A DNA stretch of 35,666 nt, from contig PMFP01000095.1 of assembly GCA_003155175.1 (NCBI GenBank), forward strand, positions 1 to 35,666, read 5' to 3'. The notes under the pieces were generated by a model that searched no databases, was not told the DNA's origin, and was given only the letters and a program-made list of their open reading frames with translations. A program made the translations under genes and the position numbers. This document shows, in pieces, positions 1 through 8,242 of the stretch. Origin of the DNA: Vulcanimicrobiota bacterium (GTDB lineage Bacteria; Vulcanimicrobiota; Vulcanimicrobiia; Vulcanimicrobiales; Vulcanimicrobiaceae). How positions within the stretch are numbered: position 1 is the first letter of the stretch; the number at the start of each line of letters is the position of its first letter.

Positions 1-765
1 CTGCGCATCGAGGACACCGACCGCGCCCGCTTCGTCGCCACCTCCGAGCAGATGATCTTCGACGCCCTGCGCTGGGCCGGCCTCACCTGGGACGAAGGCC
101 CCGACGTCGGCGGCCCTTACGGCCCCTACCGCCAATCCGAGCGCCTCGACATCTATGCCGAACACACTGAGCGGCTACTCCTCGAAGGGAAAGCGTACCG
201 CTGCTTCTGTACCCAGGAGGACCTGGAAGCCGAACGCCAGCGCGCCGTCGACGAGCATCTCCCACAGATCTACTCCGGCCACTGCCGTTTGCTCACCCAA
301 GTTGAAATCGGCAGGAATCTTGCCGCCGGCCTGCCCTACGCCGTCCGCCTCAAAATCGAAGACCACCCCCTCCGCTTCCACGACCTTCTACGCGGCCCAG
401 TCGAGTTTGCTGCCGACGCAGTCAGCGACCCGGTTCTCGTCCGCTCGGCAAGCGGCGTCTCCGCGGGCATTCCTGTCTACAACTACGTCGTCACCATCGA
501 CGACGCGCTGATGCAAATCACCCACGTCATTCGCGGCGACGACCACATCTCCAACACCCCCAGGCAGGTCGCCATCTACCAGGCCTTCGGTTGGCCGGTG
601 CCGGAGTTCGCCCATCTCTCCACCATTCTCGGCCCCGATCGCGAGCGCCTCTCCAACGGGATGGCCTCGGGGGCCAACTCCACCTTCCGCCAGATGGGCT
701 ACCTGCCTGAAGCCATGGCCAATTACCTGGCACTGCTTGGCTGGGGCGCGGAAGACGGCAAATCC
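1..765 (+). pseudogene. gltX: Glutamyl-tRNA synthetase fragment (5' truncated by window, 3' end missing; disrupted KMSKS region)
   Basis: Translation in the frame of ORF 52..867 gives [11 protein letters not shown]...[16 protein letters not shown]...GKAYRCFC...[14 protein letters not shown]...[12 protein letters not shown], typical of GluRS. The expected LSKR(H/D)G reads LSNGMASG, and homology stops near 755-765 with no anticodon-binding domain. Confidence 0.85.
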
Positions 766-831
766 GATGCCGACCGATGCCAGAGAGGCAACGATGACGA
801 GGGCGGCCTTCGCCCAGGGCTTCAAGTTCAT
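766..831 (-). CDS. N-terminal fragment of an unknown membrane/exported protein ([28 protein letters not shown]...), cut at the gltX junction
   Basis: ATG at 831 (minus) preceded by GAGGAG with 7-nt spacing; hydrophobic N-terminal helix; the frame then runs into antisense gltX. Confidence 0.5.
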
Positions 832-911
832 GTCTACTCCTCGTGTCGCGACCGATCTGGGTCGTGACGTTCGCACGGTTGAAAGCCGCCCCGCAGAACG
901 CGGAGACGGGG

Positions 912-1607
912 CTATGCGATCGAGGGCGGCGGCGCTCGCTCTCCGAGGCAGCAAAACGCGAAATGGGGCAACGCCAGGACGCGGTTGTGGCCGCGCATCG
1001 CCGACTCAGCCGAACGTTGCGCTTCGCGGTTCACGAAGGTCCGGATCAGGCCCAACACGCGGACCGTCGCGCCCGCGAGCGCGCCGACGCCGCGCGCCAA
1101 TGCAAAGACGATCGCAACGCACGCGACGGCGTGCGCCGCGAGCCCATACACGAGGGGAGCGCCAAGCCACAACGCACCGCCTAGATCGTGTCCGTAGACG
1201 GCGATCTGCTCGAGCGTCTCCATGGAATAGAGCGCGGCAATTTGAAGCGCGAATGCGATCGGGAGCAGGCGCCCCAAGCCGGATCCGAGTGCCTTGTCGG
1301 ATGCCGCCAACCAGTCCGGCGATGGTCCGTTCGCATCCGCGAGATGGCTGCGAACGCGCAGAGCGACGGCAAGCCCGGCGGCGACCACACCGGCAATCAG
1401 CGCGGGGACGACGTCGAGGCTGCTGTGATCCGTGAAGTTGCCGCTGCCGAACGCACCATGATTGGAAGCAAATTCCACGACGGGGTCCGCAACCGCCGCC
1501 GCGATAACCCCCGCTGCAAGACAGAACCAAAACCGAATCGCGCGTATCAAGACGTCATGACCTTTACCACCGCCGCAAGACGCCCCTCTCGTGGAACGGG
1601 CGGGCAC
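912..1607 (-). CDS. Integral membrane protein of unknown function (true start may be an internal TTG near LIRAIRFW)
   Basis: 231-aa ORF with several hydrophobic segments (FWFCLAAGVIAAAVADPV, VVPALIAGVVAAGLAVAL, LLPIAFALQIAALYS, LVYGLAAHAVACVAIVFALARGV). Confidence 0.65.
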   Translation of the reverse strand: MPARSTRGASCGGGKGHDVLIRAIRFWFCLAAGVIAAAVADPVVEFASNHGAFGSGNFTDHSSLDVVPALIAGVVAAGLAVALRVRSHLADANGPSPDWLAASDKALGSGLGRLLPIAFALQIAALYSMETLEQIAVYGHDLGGALWLGAPLVYGLAAHAVACVAIVFALARGVGALAGATVRVLGLIRTFVNREAQRSAESAMRGHNRVLALPHFAFCCLGERAPPPSIA

Positions 1608-1628
1608 GGCTCAGGAAGCCCCCAGTCT

Positions 1629-1823
1629 TTAATTTCCGATTTGCGGAAAGATCGTTTGTAGGGTGGAGATGGCCGTAAGCGCGATTGCGACGGTGCTCCA
1701 GGCGACGACGTTAAATAGCAGCAGCGAGAGAAACATTACAATGTTCCGCCACGGGGCCCGGCCGGCAAATGGACGTTCGCTCGATCTGAGTGCGGTCTTC
1801 GACCGCTTCACGATCGTGGCCAA
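1629..1823 (-). CDS. Small membrane protein (64 aa) of unknown function
   Basis: MATIVKRSKTALRSS...NIVMFLSLLLFNVVAWSTVAIALTAISTLQTIF; one long hydrophobic stretch; lies between other genes of the M-box operon. Confidence 0.6.
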   Translation of the reverse strand: MATIVKRSKTALRSSERPFAGRAPWRNIVMFLSLLLFNVVAWSTVAIALTAISTLQTIFPQIGN

Positions 1824-1825
1824 CG

Positions 1826-1966
1826 CTATGGGGGCGTACGCCAGGTGACGAGGGCACGCCAGGGCGAGAACGCCGGGGTTTCGCTGAATTGATTGGCTCG
1901 CAGCTGGTCGTTGTGGACGTGCCGGGACTGGAAGGCGCGCAGCAGCGCAGCCATCATGGTTTTCAT
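1826..1966 (-). CDS. Small ORF, 46 aa (MKTMMAALLRAFQSRHVHNDQLRANQFSETPAFSPWRALVTWRTPP)
   Basis: Good Shine-Dalgarno (AAGGAGA) before ATG at 1966; stop at 1826, 2 nt before the ATG of the 64-aa gene. Translated by hand; not in the supplied ORF list. Confidence 0.5.
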   Translation of the reverse strand: MKTMMAALLRAFQSRHVHNDQLRANQFSETPAFSPWRALVTWRTPP

Positions 1967-2067
1967 GGCGGTTCTCCTTGGTTTAGGTTGCCGCGCCGCT
2001 GAACGACGCTCGCATAGCGGCTCGTCGCGAGCCTGCGGGTTGAAGATCGACCTGGTCCATCGTCCAT
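1963..2067 (-). CDS. Candidate leader/small ORF, 34 aa, overlapping the next ATG by ATGA
   Basis: Strong SD (AAAGGAGGT) 11 nt before ATG at 2067; TGA at 1965-1963 overlaps the ATG of the 46-aa ORF. An alternative ATG at 2060 gives 25 aa in another frame. Confidence 0.35.
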   Translation of the reverse strand: MDDGPGRSSTRRLATSRYASVVQRRGNLNQGEPP

Positions 2068-2100
2068 CGCGGAATATTACCTCCTTTCACGTCGAGCGAG

Positions 2101-2135
2101 CAAAACAGAAACGCCGCCGGAGCTCTCCGGCGGCG
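2101..2135 (-). terminator. Intrinsic terminator, probable expression platform of the M-box riboswitch
   Basis: Minus strand: CGCCGCCGG-AGAGCT-CCGGCGGCG stem-loop followed by TTTCTGTTTTG. Confidence 0.85.
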
Positions 2136-2159
2136 AGGAAATCATGGCGAAAAATCGCA

Positions 2160-2329
2160 AGATTCGTCCTCTACGTCCGGGGTTTGGCACCGCGCGCCGT
2201 AGAGCCCGGGGGCTCAGCCGCATTAGATCCCGCCTTGATGTCGACGGGGCCTGGTCACCCATTGGCGTCTCTCGACGTTTCCGGGCAGCGGCCTGTTTTC
2301 GCGCGGACGCCTCGCCTAACGAGGATCCA
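2160..2329 (-). ncRNA. M-box (ykoK leader) Mg2+-sensing riboswitch aptamer
   Basis: Minus strand reads CCTCGTTAGGCGAGGCGTCC...CGCTGCCCGGAAACGTCGAGAGACGCCAATGGGTGACCAGG...GTCGACATCAAGGCGGGATCTAATGCGGCTGAGC...GTGCCAAACCCCGGACGTAGAGGACGA, matching the conserved M-box blocks GTTAGGYGAGGC, CTGCCC-GAAA-GTC-AAGACGCCAATGGGT, CGACATAAGGTG, TAATGCAGCTG and GTGCYAAA. Possible P1 TCCTC/GAGGA (2321-2325 with 2167-2171). Confidence 0.94.
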
Positions 2330-2354
2330 TAAACATGATACTCCCGCGTGTCAA
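2326..2354 (-). promoter_or_regulatory. Candidate sigma70-type promoter for the M-box transcript
   Basis: Minus strand TTGACA-N17-TATGGA (-35 at 2354-2349, -10 at 2331-2326); an alternative -10, TATCAT, lies at 2340-2335. Confidence 0.45.
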
Positions 2355-2356
2355 CC

Positions 2357-3469
2357 CTATCGCCCGCTAGAAGATTCGCCGGCAGGCAACGCTTGCTTCA
2401 TTTCTCCTATCATATATCCGAACAAGTCGCCGTTGTAATCGAACACCGTCCAATGGTCGGCTCTGGGGACGTAGACGATCTCCGCACCGGCCCCGAGCTT
2501 TTGCAGTACGGCATCCAGGAGATGCACCGAACCCTCGAGATGAAAGGTGTCCTGATCGCCGACGAAAATGTGGATCTTTCCTCGCAACGAGTTGCTCAGG
2601 CGCGGCCACTGTTTGGCGAGCAAGCTCGCGACGTCGTAGTGATCTTCCCAGTATTGGATGACGGCCGGATCGACGGCTCCGGTCTTCCAGTCGAACATCG
2701 TTTCCGGTTTTCCGTCGGGCCCTTTAGGGCTGTAAGCGGCGTCGTCGGAGCGAAACTGTTCGGGAAGCCGGTAGAGCAAGTCGCGCATACTTCCCCCGTA
2801 GAGGCCCGAACCTCGCATGACGTACGGCTTCCCCGTCGCGTCGTGGAACATATTCGCTTGCGGCGAGAGCAAATCTGCACCCGTGAAATCGCGAAAGTCG
2901 ACGGGGTCCGGCGACACGGACCACACGCCGCCGAAGACGCCCGGCTGTGTGATTTGCAGCCACAGGGCCGCCCACCCGCCCGAAGAGTGACCCTCGAGAA
3001 AGCGGTCGGCGGGGTCCGGAATCGTCCTGAGTTTCGAATCGATGAAGGGAACGAACTCTTGTGAAACGGCCGAGTCCCACGGCCCGTTGTTGGCCGAGTC
3101 CGCGAAGAGCGTGTGGACGTTTTTGAAATTGGGCTCGAGGACGACGATGATGAATTCCACGCCATTGGCCCGCATCGGCTTCTGCCAGCGAAGCTCGTCC
3201 GGGACGCCCAGGTCAGACGTGCCGTCGAGCGCGGGAACCACGTAAATCGTCGGATAGCGGCGATCCGGCTGCTTATAGTACGAATCCGGGAGTACGATGT
3301 GAGCGCGCATCACGACGGGTTGATTCCAGAACGCGCTCAGCAGCGTGCTCGTATAATCGGCGACCAAATATTGATCTTCGGCGGCGCCGGCGGGCGCGAA
3401 CGAAAGCACGCAGGCGAAGATCGCCAGGAGGATGGACGCTACCGCCGGGTCAGACCGGAAGAGGCGCAA
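2357..3469 (-). CDS. Secreted alpha/beta-hydrolase, esterase D/antigen 85-like (putative esterase family)
   Basis: RYPTIYVVPALDGTS...FLEGHSSGGWAALWLQITQPGVFGGVWSVSPDPVDF (nucleophile GHSSGG) ... YVPRADHWTVFDY; signal-like N-terminus. Likely start is TTG at 3469; the ORF is open to 3634. Confidence 0.8.
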   Translation of the reverse strand: MRLFRSDPAVASILLAIFACVLSFAPAGAAEDQYLVADYTSTLLSAFWNQPVVMRAHIVLPDSYYKQPDRRYPTIYVVPALDGTSDLGVPDELRWQKPMRANGVEFIIVVLEPNFKNVHTLFADSANNGPWDSAVSQEFVPFIDSKLRTIPDPADRFLEGHSSGGWAALWLQITQPGVFGGVWSVSPDPVDFRDFTGADLLSPQANMFHDATGKPYVMRGSGLYGGSMRDLLYRLPEQFRSDDAAYSPKGPDGKPETMFDWKTGAVDPAVIQYWEDHYDVASLLAKQWPRLSNSLRGKIHIFVGDQDTFHLEGSVHLLDAVLQKLGAGAEIVYVPRADHWTVFDYNGDLFGYMIGEMKQALPAGESSSGR

Positions 3470-3477
3470 AATCTGCT

Positions 3478-4248
3478 TTACGTTTTTCCGAGGAACGAGC
3501 TGACGTCGAAGTAGAAGTCGCGCGAGCTGTTGTTGACGGAGCAGCGAGCGGCGACTTTGTCGTAGTTCTTTCCGCCGTTCGTTACGAGTGACTGTTGCGG
3601 GGCGATCCACTTGCCCGCGCCGCTCGCGTCGCACGCGTGGAGCGCGAGATAGGCGTATTCGGCACGGACGCCGGCCTCTTCGTTTGCGGCTTTAATCACG
3701 ATGGCGTCGGCGAACGAGGCTCCGTCGTGAAGCGCCGGCTTTGCGTTGCTCGGGCCAAGAAAGGCTACCCAATTATTAGACATCTGAGCCGTGATCTGCG
3801 CGACTTTGCCGTTTACGATCAGAAACGCGTAGAAGAGGCCGTGGTTGTCGCTGTAGATCGACGATGGTCCATCGGGCGTTTGGTCGGTTCGGACGAAGCG
3901 ATCTTTCCGAATCGCGGCGACGGCGGTCGCGGGGTCTCCAAGCGTGACGCCCAAGGCGGACGGCAGAGCCGTGGTCGCCGTCGGCGTTTGCGAGGGGTCT
4001 TGGGGCGGCGTAGCGCTCACGGCGACGGCGATCACGCGCCCCGCCTTGACGTGCATGAATTGTTCGAGGTTGCCGGCCGGCGTCAGATAGAGATACACGG
4101 TCTCGCCGGATTGCTCGCGGTCTCCGAGCGGATCGCCACGTTCGGCGACGAGCTGCTGCGCGGTTTGTCCGAGGGTCACGCCGGCGAACGAGGGGAGCAC
4201 CGGAGCGGGCGTGGCGCCGGCCGCGAGCGCGAGAAGCACGGAGAGCAT
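3478..4248 (-). CDS. Secreted protein of unknown function
   Basis: 256-aa ORF with signal peptide (MLSVLLALAAGATPAP) and two repeat-like LGVTLG/FAGVTLGQT segments; overlaps no other convincing gene. Confidence 0.7.
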   Translation of the reverse strand: MLSVLLALAAGATPAPVLPSFAGVTLGQTAQQLVAERGDPLGDREQSGETVYLYLTPAGNLEQFMHVKAGRVIAVAVSATPPQDPSQTPTATTALPSALGVTLGDPATAVAAIRKDRFVRTDQTPDGPSSIYSDNHGLFYAFLIVNGKVAQITAQMSNNWVAFLGPSNAKPALHDGASFADAIVIKAANEEAGVRAEYAYLALHACDASGAGKWIAPQQSLVTNGGKNYDKVAARCSVNNSSRDFYFDVSSFLGKT

Positions 4249-4292
4249 AGTCGCCGGTTAAACGCGACGCGCCGCTGTCCTGTGACCGCGGT

Positions 4293-5429
4293 TTACGTCC
4301 GGGCCGCCGTCGCCTCGAAGAAATGGAAACCCGGCGCGATTTCGGTGGCGGTTTTCCAGGCCGCGTCTCGCATCGTTCGCCGAACGTCTTCGAGGCCGTC
4401 GTTCCACAACTCGGTGACGGTCCGCTCGGAGAAGTCCACGTCCTTGAACGACTGCGCGCGCGCGTTCGCGTCGTTGATCAAGCGCACCCAGCCGACCGAA
4501 TGCGGATCGCTTACGTCGGTCAGCTTCCGAACGTCGGCGTCGTCGCGGAGCTCGGCGGGAAGCTTTTCCAGCAGGCGCCGGAGGGCCGCGCGAAGCTCCT
4601 CGCGCTCCCGGATCCGGTCCCAACTCATGCGCTGCTTGCTCGCGTACTGAATGTCCTTGACGCGTTCGGCGGCCTGCTCGAGCGTTTGTGGCGTTTGCGC
4701 CCGCGGATTGAAGACGTCGGCTTGGATGATCAGCACGTCCTTGTGAGCGGTTTCGTCGGCCGCGTACCAGAGCGGCGAATTCGATGCGATGCCGCCGTCC
4801 CAGTAGAATTCGCCGTCGATCTCGACAGGCGGGAAACCCGGCGGCAGCGCGCCGCTGGCGCGCACGTGGTCGGGCCGGAGCTCGATGCGATGGTTGTCGA
4901 AGTACACCGACTCGGAGTTACGCACGTTCACGGCACCAAGCGAAAGGCGGACGGCCTTGGCGTTGATGAGATCGAAATCGGCGAGCTCGGAAAGCGTGCG
5001 ATTGAGCGGCTCGGTGTCGTAGTAGCTGAGCGCTGCGAGGGAGCCGGGCGGAGCTAGGAACGGCGGCGGCACGCGCGGCGTGAAGAATCCGGGGATTCCG
5101 AACGCGATCGCGTTCGCAACGTGCATGCGTGCGACGAACGGCTGGAACGGTTCCATCGCCGCCGGCATGACGTCCGGGGCCGAGCTCGACATGCGCTCCC
5201 AGAATTCGCGAAGGCGTGCCACGCGCCGCTCCGGCGGGTTGCCGGCGATCAGCGCCGCGTTGATCGCGCCGATCGAGACGCCGACGACCCAATCGGGCGC
5301 GAAACCCGCTTCCGAGAGGCCTTGGTAGACGCCGGCTTGATAGGCGCCGAGGGCTCCGCCGCCTTGCAGCGCTAGGACCACGTGATCGAATTTCCGGACG
5401 CCGGTCGAATTGTCGCTCATGCCCGGCAT
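4293..5429 (-). CDS. Patatin-like phospholipase family protein
   Basis: LALQGGGALGAYQAGVYQGL (oxyanion loop), GVSIGAINAALIAG (GXSXG), WDGGIASNSPLWYA (DGG). Confidence 0.93.
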   Translation of the reverse strand: MPGMSDNSTGVRKFDHVVLALQGGGALGAYQAGVYQGLSEAGFAPDWVVGVSIGAINAALIAGNPPERRVARLREFWERMSSSAPDVMPAAMEPFQPFVARMHVANAIAFGIPGFFTPRVPPPFLAPPGSLAALSYYDTEPLNRTLSELADFDLINAKAVRLSLGAVNVRNSESVYFDNHRIELRPDHVRASGALPPGFPPVEIDGEFYWDGGIASNSPLWYAADETAHKDVLIIQADVFNPRAQTPQTLEQAAERVKDIQYASKQRMSWDRIREREELRAALRRLLEKLPAELRDDADVRKLTDVSDPHSVGWVRLINDANARAQSFKDVDFSERTVTELWNDGLEDVRRTMRDAAWKTATEIAPGFHFFEATAART

Positions 5430-5434
5430 AACAC

Positions 5435-6949
5435 CTACGCTTCGAGAAGCGCTTCGGGCTCCTCAACCGGCACGACGTCGTCGGGGTTGGAGTTGCGGAA
5501 CCCGTAACTGAAGAAGAAGATCAGGCCGACGACGAGCGCCAGCGCGAACCACTCCCACGTCGAGCGCGAAAGCCCGAAGACGGCCAGGAAGAGCGAAAAC
5601 GCGATGCCCAGTAACGGAAACAGAGGCACGAACGGGCACCGGAAACTGCGCGGGAGATGCGGGTTGCGCTTGCGCAGATAGAGTACGCCCGCGCAGACGA
5701 CCGTAAAGGCCATCAGCGTGCCGATGTTTACCAGATTGAGCAGCGCGTTGAGGGGCACGATCAGCGTGAGGAGCGCGACGGCCACGCCGGTGATGAGCGT
5801 CGTCACGACCGGGGTCTTAAAGCGCGGGCTTACCATGGCAACGATCGGCGGCAGCATCTTGTCGCGGGCCATGACGTAGAAGATGCGGGTTTGGCCGAGC
5901 AGCGAGCTGAGCGCGACGCTGGTCGTTCCGGCCAGCACGCCCATCACGATGATCCACGTCAGCCACTGCTGGTGAAGCGGCGCCAGCGCGTAGACCAGCG
6001 GGTCCTTGACCGGCACCTGCGCCCACGGCACCGCGCCGACCAGCACGATCGCCGTCGCGCAGTAGATCAGCGTGCCGATCGCGAGCGCGCCGATCACCCC
6101 GACCGGGACGTCCCACTGCGGGTTCTTGCATTCTTCCGCGGTGGTCGTGGCGGCGTCGAAGCCGATGTAACTGAAGAAGACGTACGCGCCGATCGCGATG
6201 ATCCCGTACGGCTGCGTGGATTCCGCCGTGCCGCCGAAGGGGTGCAGTTCCCCCCAGCCCTTGGGGTTGAAATCGTGCAAGTTCGCGCCGTGGAAGAGCG
6301 TGATGCCCGCAACGATGAAGACGGCCAGCGCCGAGATTTTCAGCACGACGAAGATATTGTTGGCGGTTGCAGATTCGCGGATCCCCAGCGAGAGCAGCAG
6401 GCTGAGACCGAGCACGAACGCCGCGCCGACGACGTCGTATTGCGAGTGCACGAGATCCCAACTGCTCGCGTGCCACCACGGCCCGTTGATGACTAAGTTG
6501 GATTGCTGCGCCCAAACCGGCAGAGCCACGCCCGCGCTCTTGAGCACGTCTTGAATCGCCGCGGAGAATTGCTGGGCCACGGGCGCGGCGCTGATGCCGT
6601 ATTCGAAGATGAGCGCGAACCCGATGATCCACGCGAAGAGCTTGCCCAGCGTCGCGTAGGCATAGGTGTAGGCGCTGCCGGCGACGGGAACCATCGCCCC
6701 GAGCTCCGCGTAGCAGAGCGCGGCGAAGAACGACGTAACGCCCGCCAACAAATAGGAGATGATGACGGCGGGGCCGGCCCCCTTGACGCCGGTGCCGATG
6801 GTGGTGAAGATGCCGCCGCCGATCATCGTGCCCAGGCCGATGGCGACCAGATCCTTTGCCGTCAGCGCCCGGCGCAGGATCTTGCGCGAGCCCAGTTCGC
6901 GCAGCTTTTCAACGTTTGTCGTAGCAAACAGTTGGGAGACGAACGACAT
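5435..6949 (-). CDS. APC-family amino acid permease
   Basis: DLVAIGLGTMIGGGIFTTIGTG...GPAVIISYLLAGVTSFFAALCYAELGAMVPVAGSAYTYAYATLGKLFAWIIGF; multiple TM helices. Confidence 0.93.
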   Translation of the reverse strand: MSFVSQLFATTNVEKLRELGSRKILRRALTAKDLVAIGLGTMIGGGIFTTIGTGVKGAGPAVIISYLLAGVTSFFAALCYAELGAMVPVAGSAYTYAYATLGKLFAWIIGFALIFEYGISAAPVAQQFSAAIQDVLKSAGVALPVWAQQSNLVINGPWWHASSWDLVHSQYDVVGAAFVLGLSLLLSLGIRESATANNIFVVLKISALAVFIVAGITLFHGANLHDFNPKGWGELHPFGGTAESTQPYGIIAIGAYVFFSYIGFDAATTTAEECKNPQWDVPVGVIGALAIGTLIYCATAIVLVGAVPWAQVPVKDPLVYALAPLHQQWLTWIIVMGVLAGTTSVALSSLLGQTRIFYVMARDKMLPPIVAMVSPRFKTPVVTTLITGVAVALLTLIVPLNALLNLVNIGTLMAFTVVCAGVLYLRKRNPHLPRSFRCPFVPLFPLLGIAFSLFLAVFGLSRSTWEWFALALVVGLIFFFSYGFRNSNPDDVVPVEEPEALLEA

Positions 6950-6999
6950 TCCCCGTCGGTTCGAAGGTGGGCGGGGGCCGTCCCCCCAAGCGCGAGCAG

Positions 7000-7551
7000 A
7001 TGGACGATGGACCGTACCGGCGCTTCGGCTCGCGCGAAATCTACCGCAATCCTTGGGTCGCGATTCAAATCCACGAGATCGCGCATCCGACCGGGGAACC
7101 GGGCGAACACGTCGTCGTGGCGGTGCCCCCGGCCAGCGCCGTCCTGGTGGAAGATGCGCGCGGGGGGCTGGTCTTTGCGAGTCAGCCCCGGTTTGCGGCG
7201 GGACGGGAATGTATCGAGATCGTCAAGGGCGGACGCGACGGCGTGGAGTCCGCGCTGGAGTGCGCGCGCCGCGAGCTCCGCGAAGAGCTCGGCCTACGCG
7301 CGGCTGCGTGGGTGTCGCTCGGTACGCTCTACGAGATTCCGTCAATCGTCGCACCCGCGGTCTCACTCTTCCTCGCCGCGGACTTGGAAGAGACGGATCG
7401 CGCACCCGAGCCCGTCGAGCGCATCGCCCGCGTACGCATGGAACGCTCGGAGGCGTTTGCGTCCGCCGCAAGCGGTGAGATCGACGATGCGGTCACCATC
7501 GCCGCCCTCTTCCGTTATTCCGCCGTGCGCGGATTCGCGCTGAACCGCTAA
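7000..7551 (+). CDS. NUDIX hydrolase (ADP-ribose pyrophosphatase-like)
   Basis: Canonical Nudix box GGRDGVESALECARRELREELGL; upstream-extended ORF starts at 6967. Confidence 0.9.
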   Translation: MDDGPYRRFGSREIYRNPWVAIQIHEIAHPTGEPGEHVVVAVPPASAVLVEDARGGLVFASQPRFAAGRECIEIVKGGRDGVESALECARRELREELGLRAAAWVSLGTLYEIPSIVAPAVSLFLAADLEETDRAPEPVERIARVRMERSEAFASAASGEIDDAVTIAALFRYSAVRGFALNR

Positions 7552-8162
7552 GCCGGCGGCGGCGGCGCGGAGGCCTTGTTCCAGATGTGCTCGTCGGAGC
7601 TCAGACGAGCGTTGACCCAGCGCGCCCAGACGAACAGCGCGTCCGAGAGCCGGTTGAGATAGGCGATCGCGGCTGGCGAAATATCCGCATCGCCGTGGTC
7701 GCGCATTGCGACGAGCAAGCGTTCGGCGCGACGGCAGACCGTGCGCGCAACGTGCAAGTATGCGCCCGGCGGCGATCCGCCCGGATGGATGAAGTTCGCC
7801 AGCGGTTTCAGCTCGGCTTGCGCTTCGTCAATGGCGCGCTCGAGCGACGAGACGTCGGCGCCGTCCACGACCGGCATACCGTCGAGGCGCTGGTCGCCCG
7901 GCGTCGCAAGCTCGCTTCCCAAATTGAACAGGAGGTCCTGGACCCACGCGAGCCACACGTCCAAACGGCGCGTGCCGCCCTCCGTGGCCGACGCACCGCG
8001 CAACGCGCTGCGCGCCAGTCCGATAAACGATGAGAGCTCGTCCACCGTTCCGTAGGCCTCGATGCGAGGCGCGTGTTTGTGCACGCGTGCCCCGCCGATG
8101 AGCCCCGTCGTTCCGTCGTCACCGGTGCGCGTATAGATTCGAGTCGGCTTGACCATTGCCAT
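7548..8162 (-). CDS. Cob(I)alamin adenosyltransferase, PduO/MMAB type
   Basis: TRIYTRTGDDGTTGLIGGARVHKHAPRIEAYGTVDELSSFIGLAR...FIHPGGSPPGAYLHVARTVCRRAERLLV...YLNRLSDALFVWARW. Confidence 0.95.
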   Translation of the reverse strand: MAMVKPTRIYTRTGDDGTTGLIGGARVHKHAPRIEAYGTVDELSSFIGLARSALRGASATEGGTRRLDVWLAWVQDLLFNLGSELATPGDQRLDGMPVVDGADVSSLERAIDEAQAELKPLANFIHPGGSPPGAYLHVARTVCRRAERLLVAMRDHGDADISPAAIAYLNRLSDALFVWARWVNARLSSDEHIWNKASAPPPPA

Positions 8163-8242
8163 AACGACTTTCGCCGCCGTGCCGCGCGTTACCGTTGCGG
8201 TGAGGAGGCGGGCGCCTCCGGGCGCTCGAACCGGGCCGGGTC

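Noticed and set aside
832-911. Hairpin GCCCCG...CGGGGC between the 231-aa gene and the truncated minus-strand gene
   Set aside because: Short stem with a long loop and no U-tract; not enough to call a terminator.
3595-4650. 351-aa plus-strand ORF
   Set aside because: Antisense to the secreted protein and patatin genes; no domain signal.
8163-8242. Possible T-box or riboswitch upstream of proS
   Set aside because: Only about 80 nt, GC-rich, with no T-box sequence blocks or convincing aptamer.
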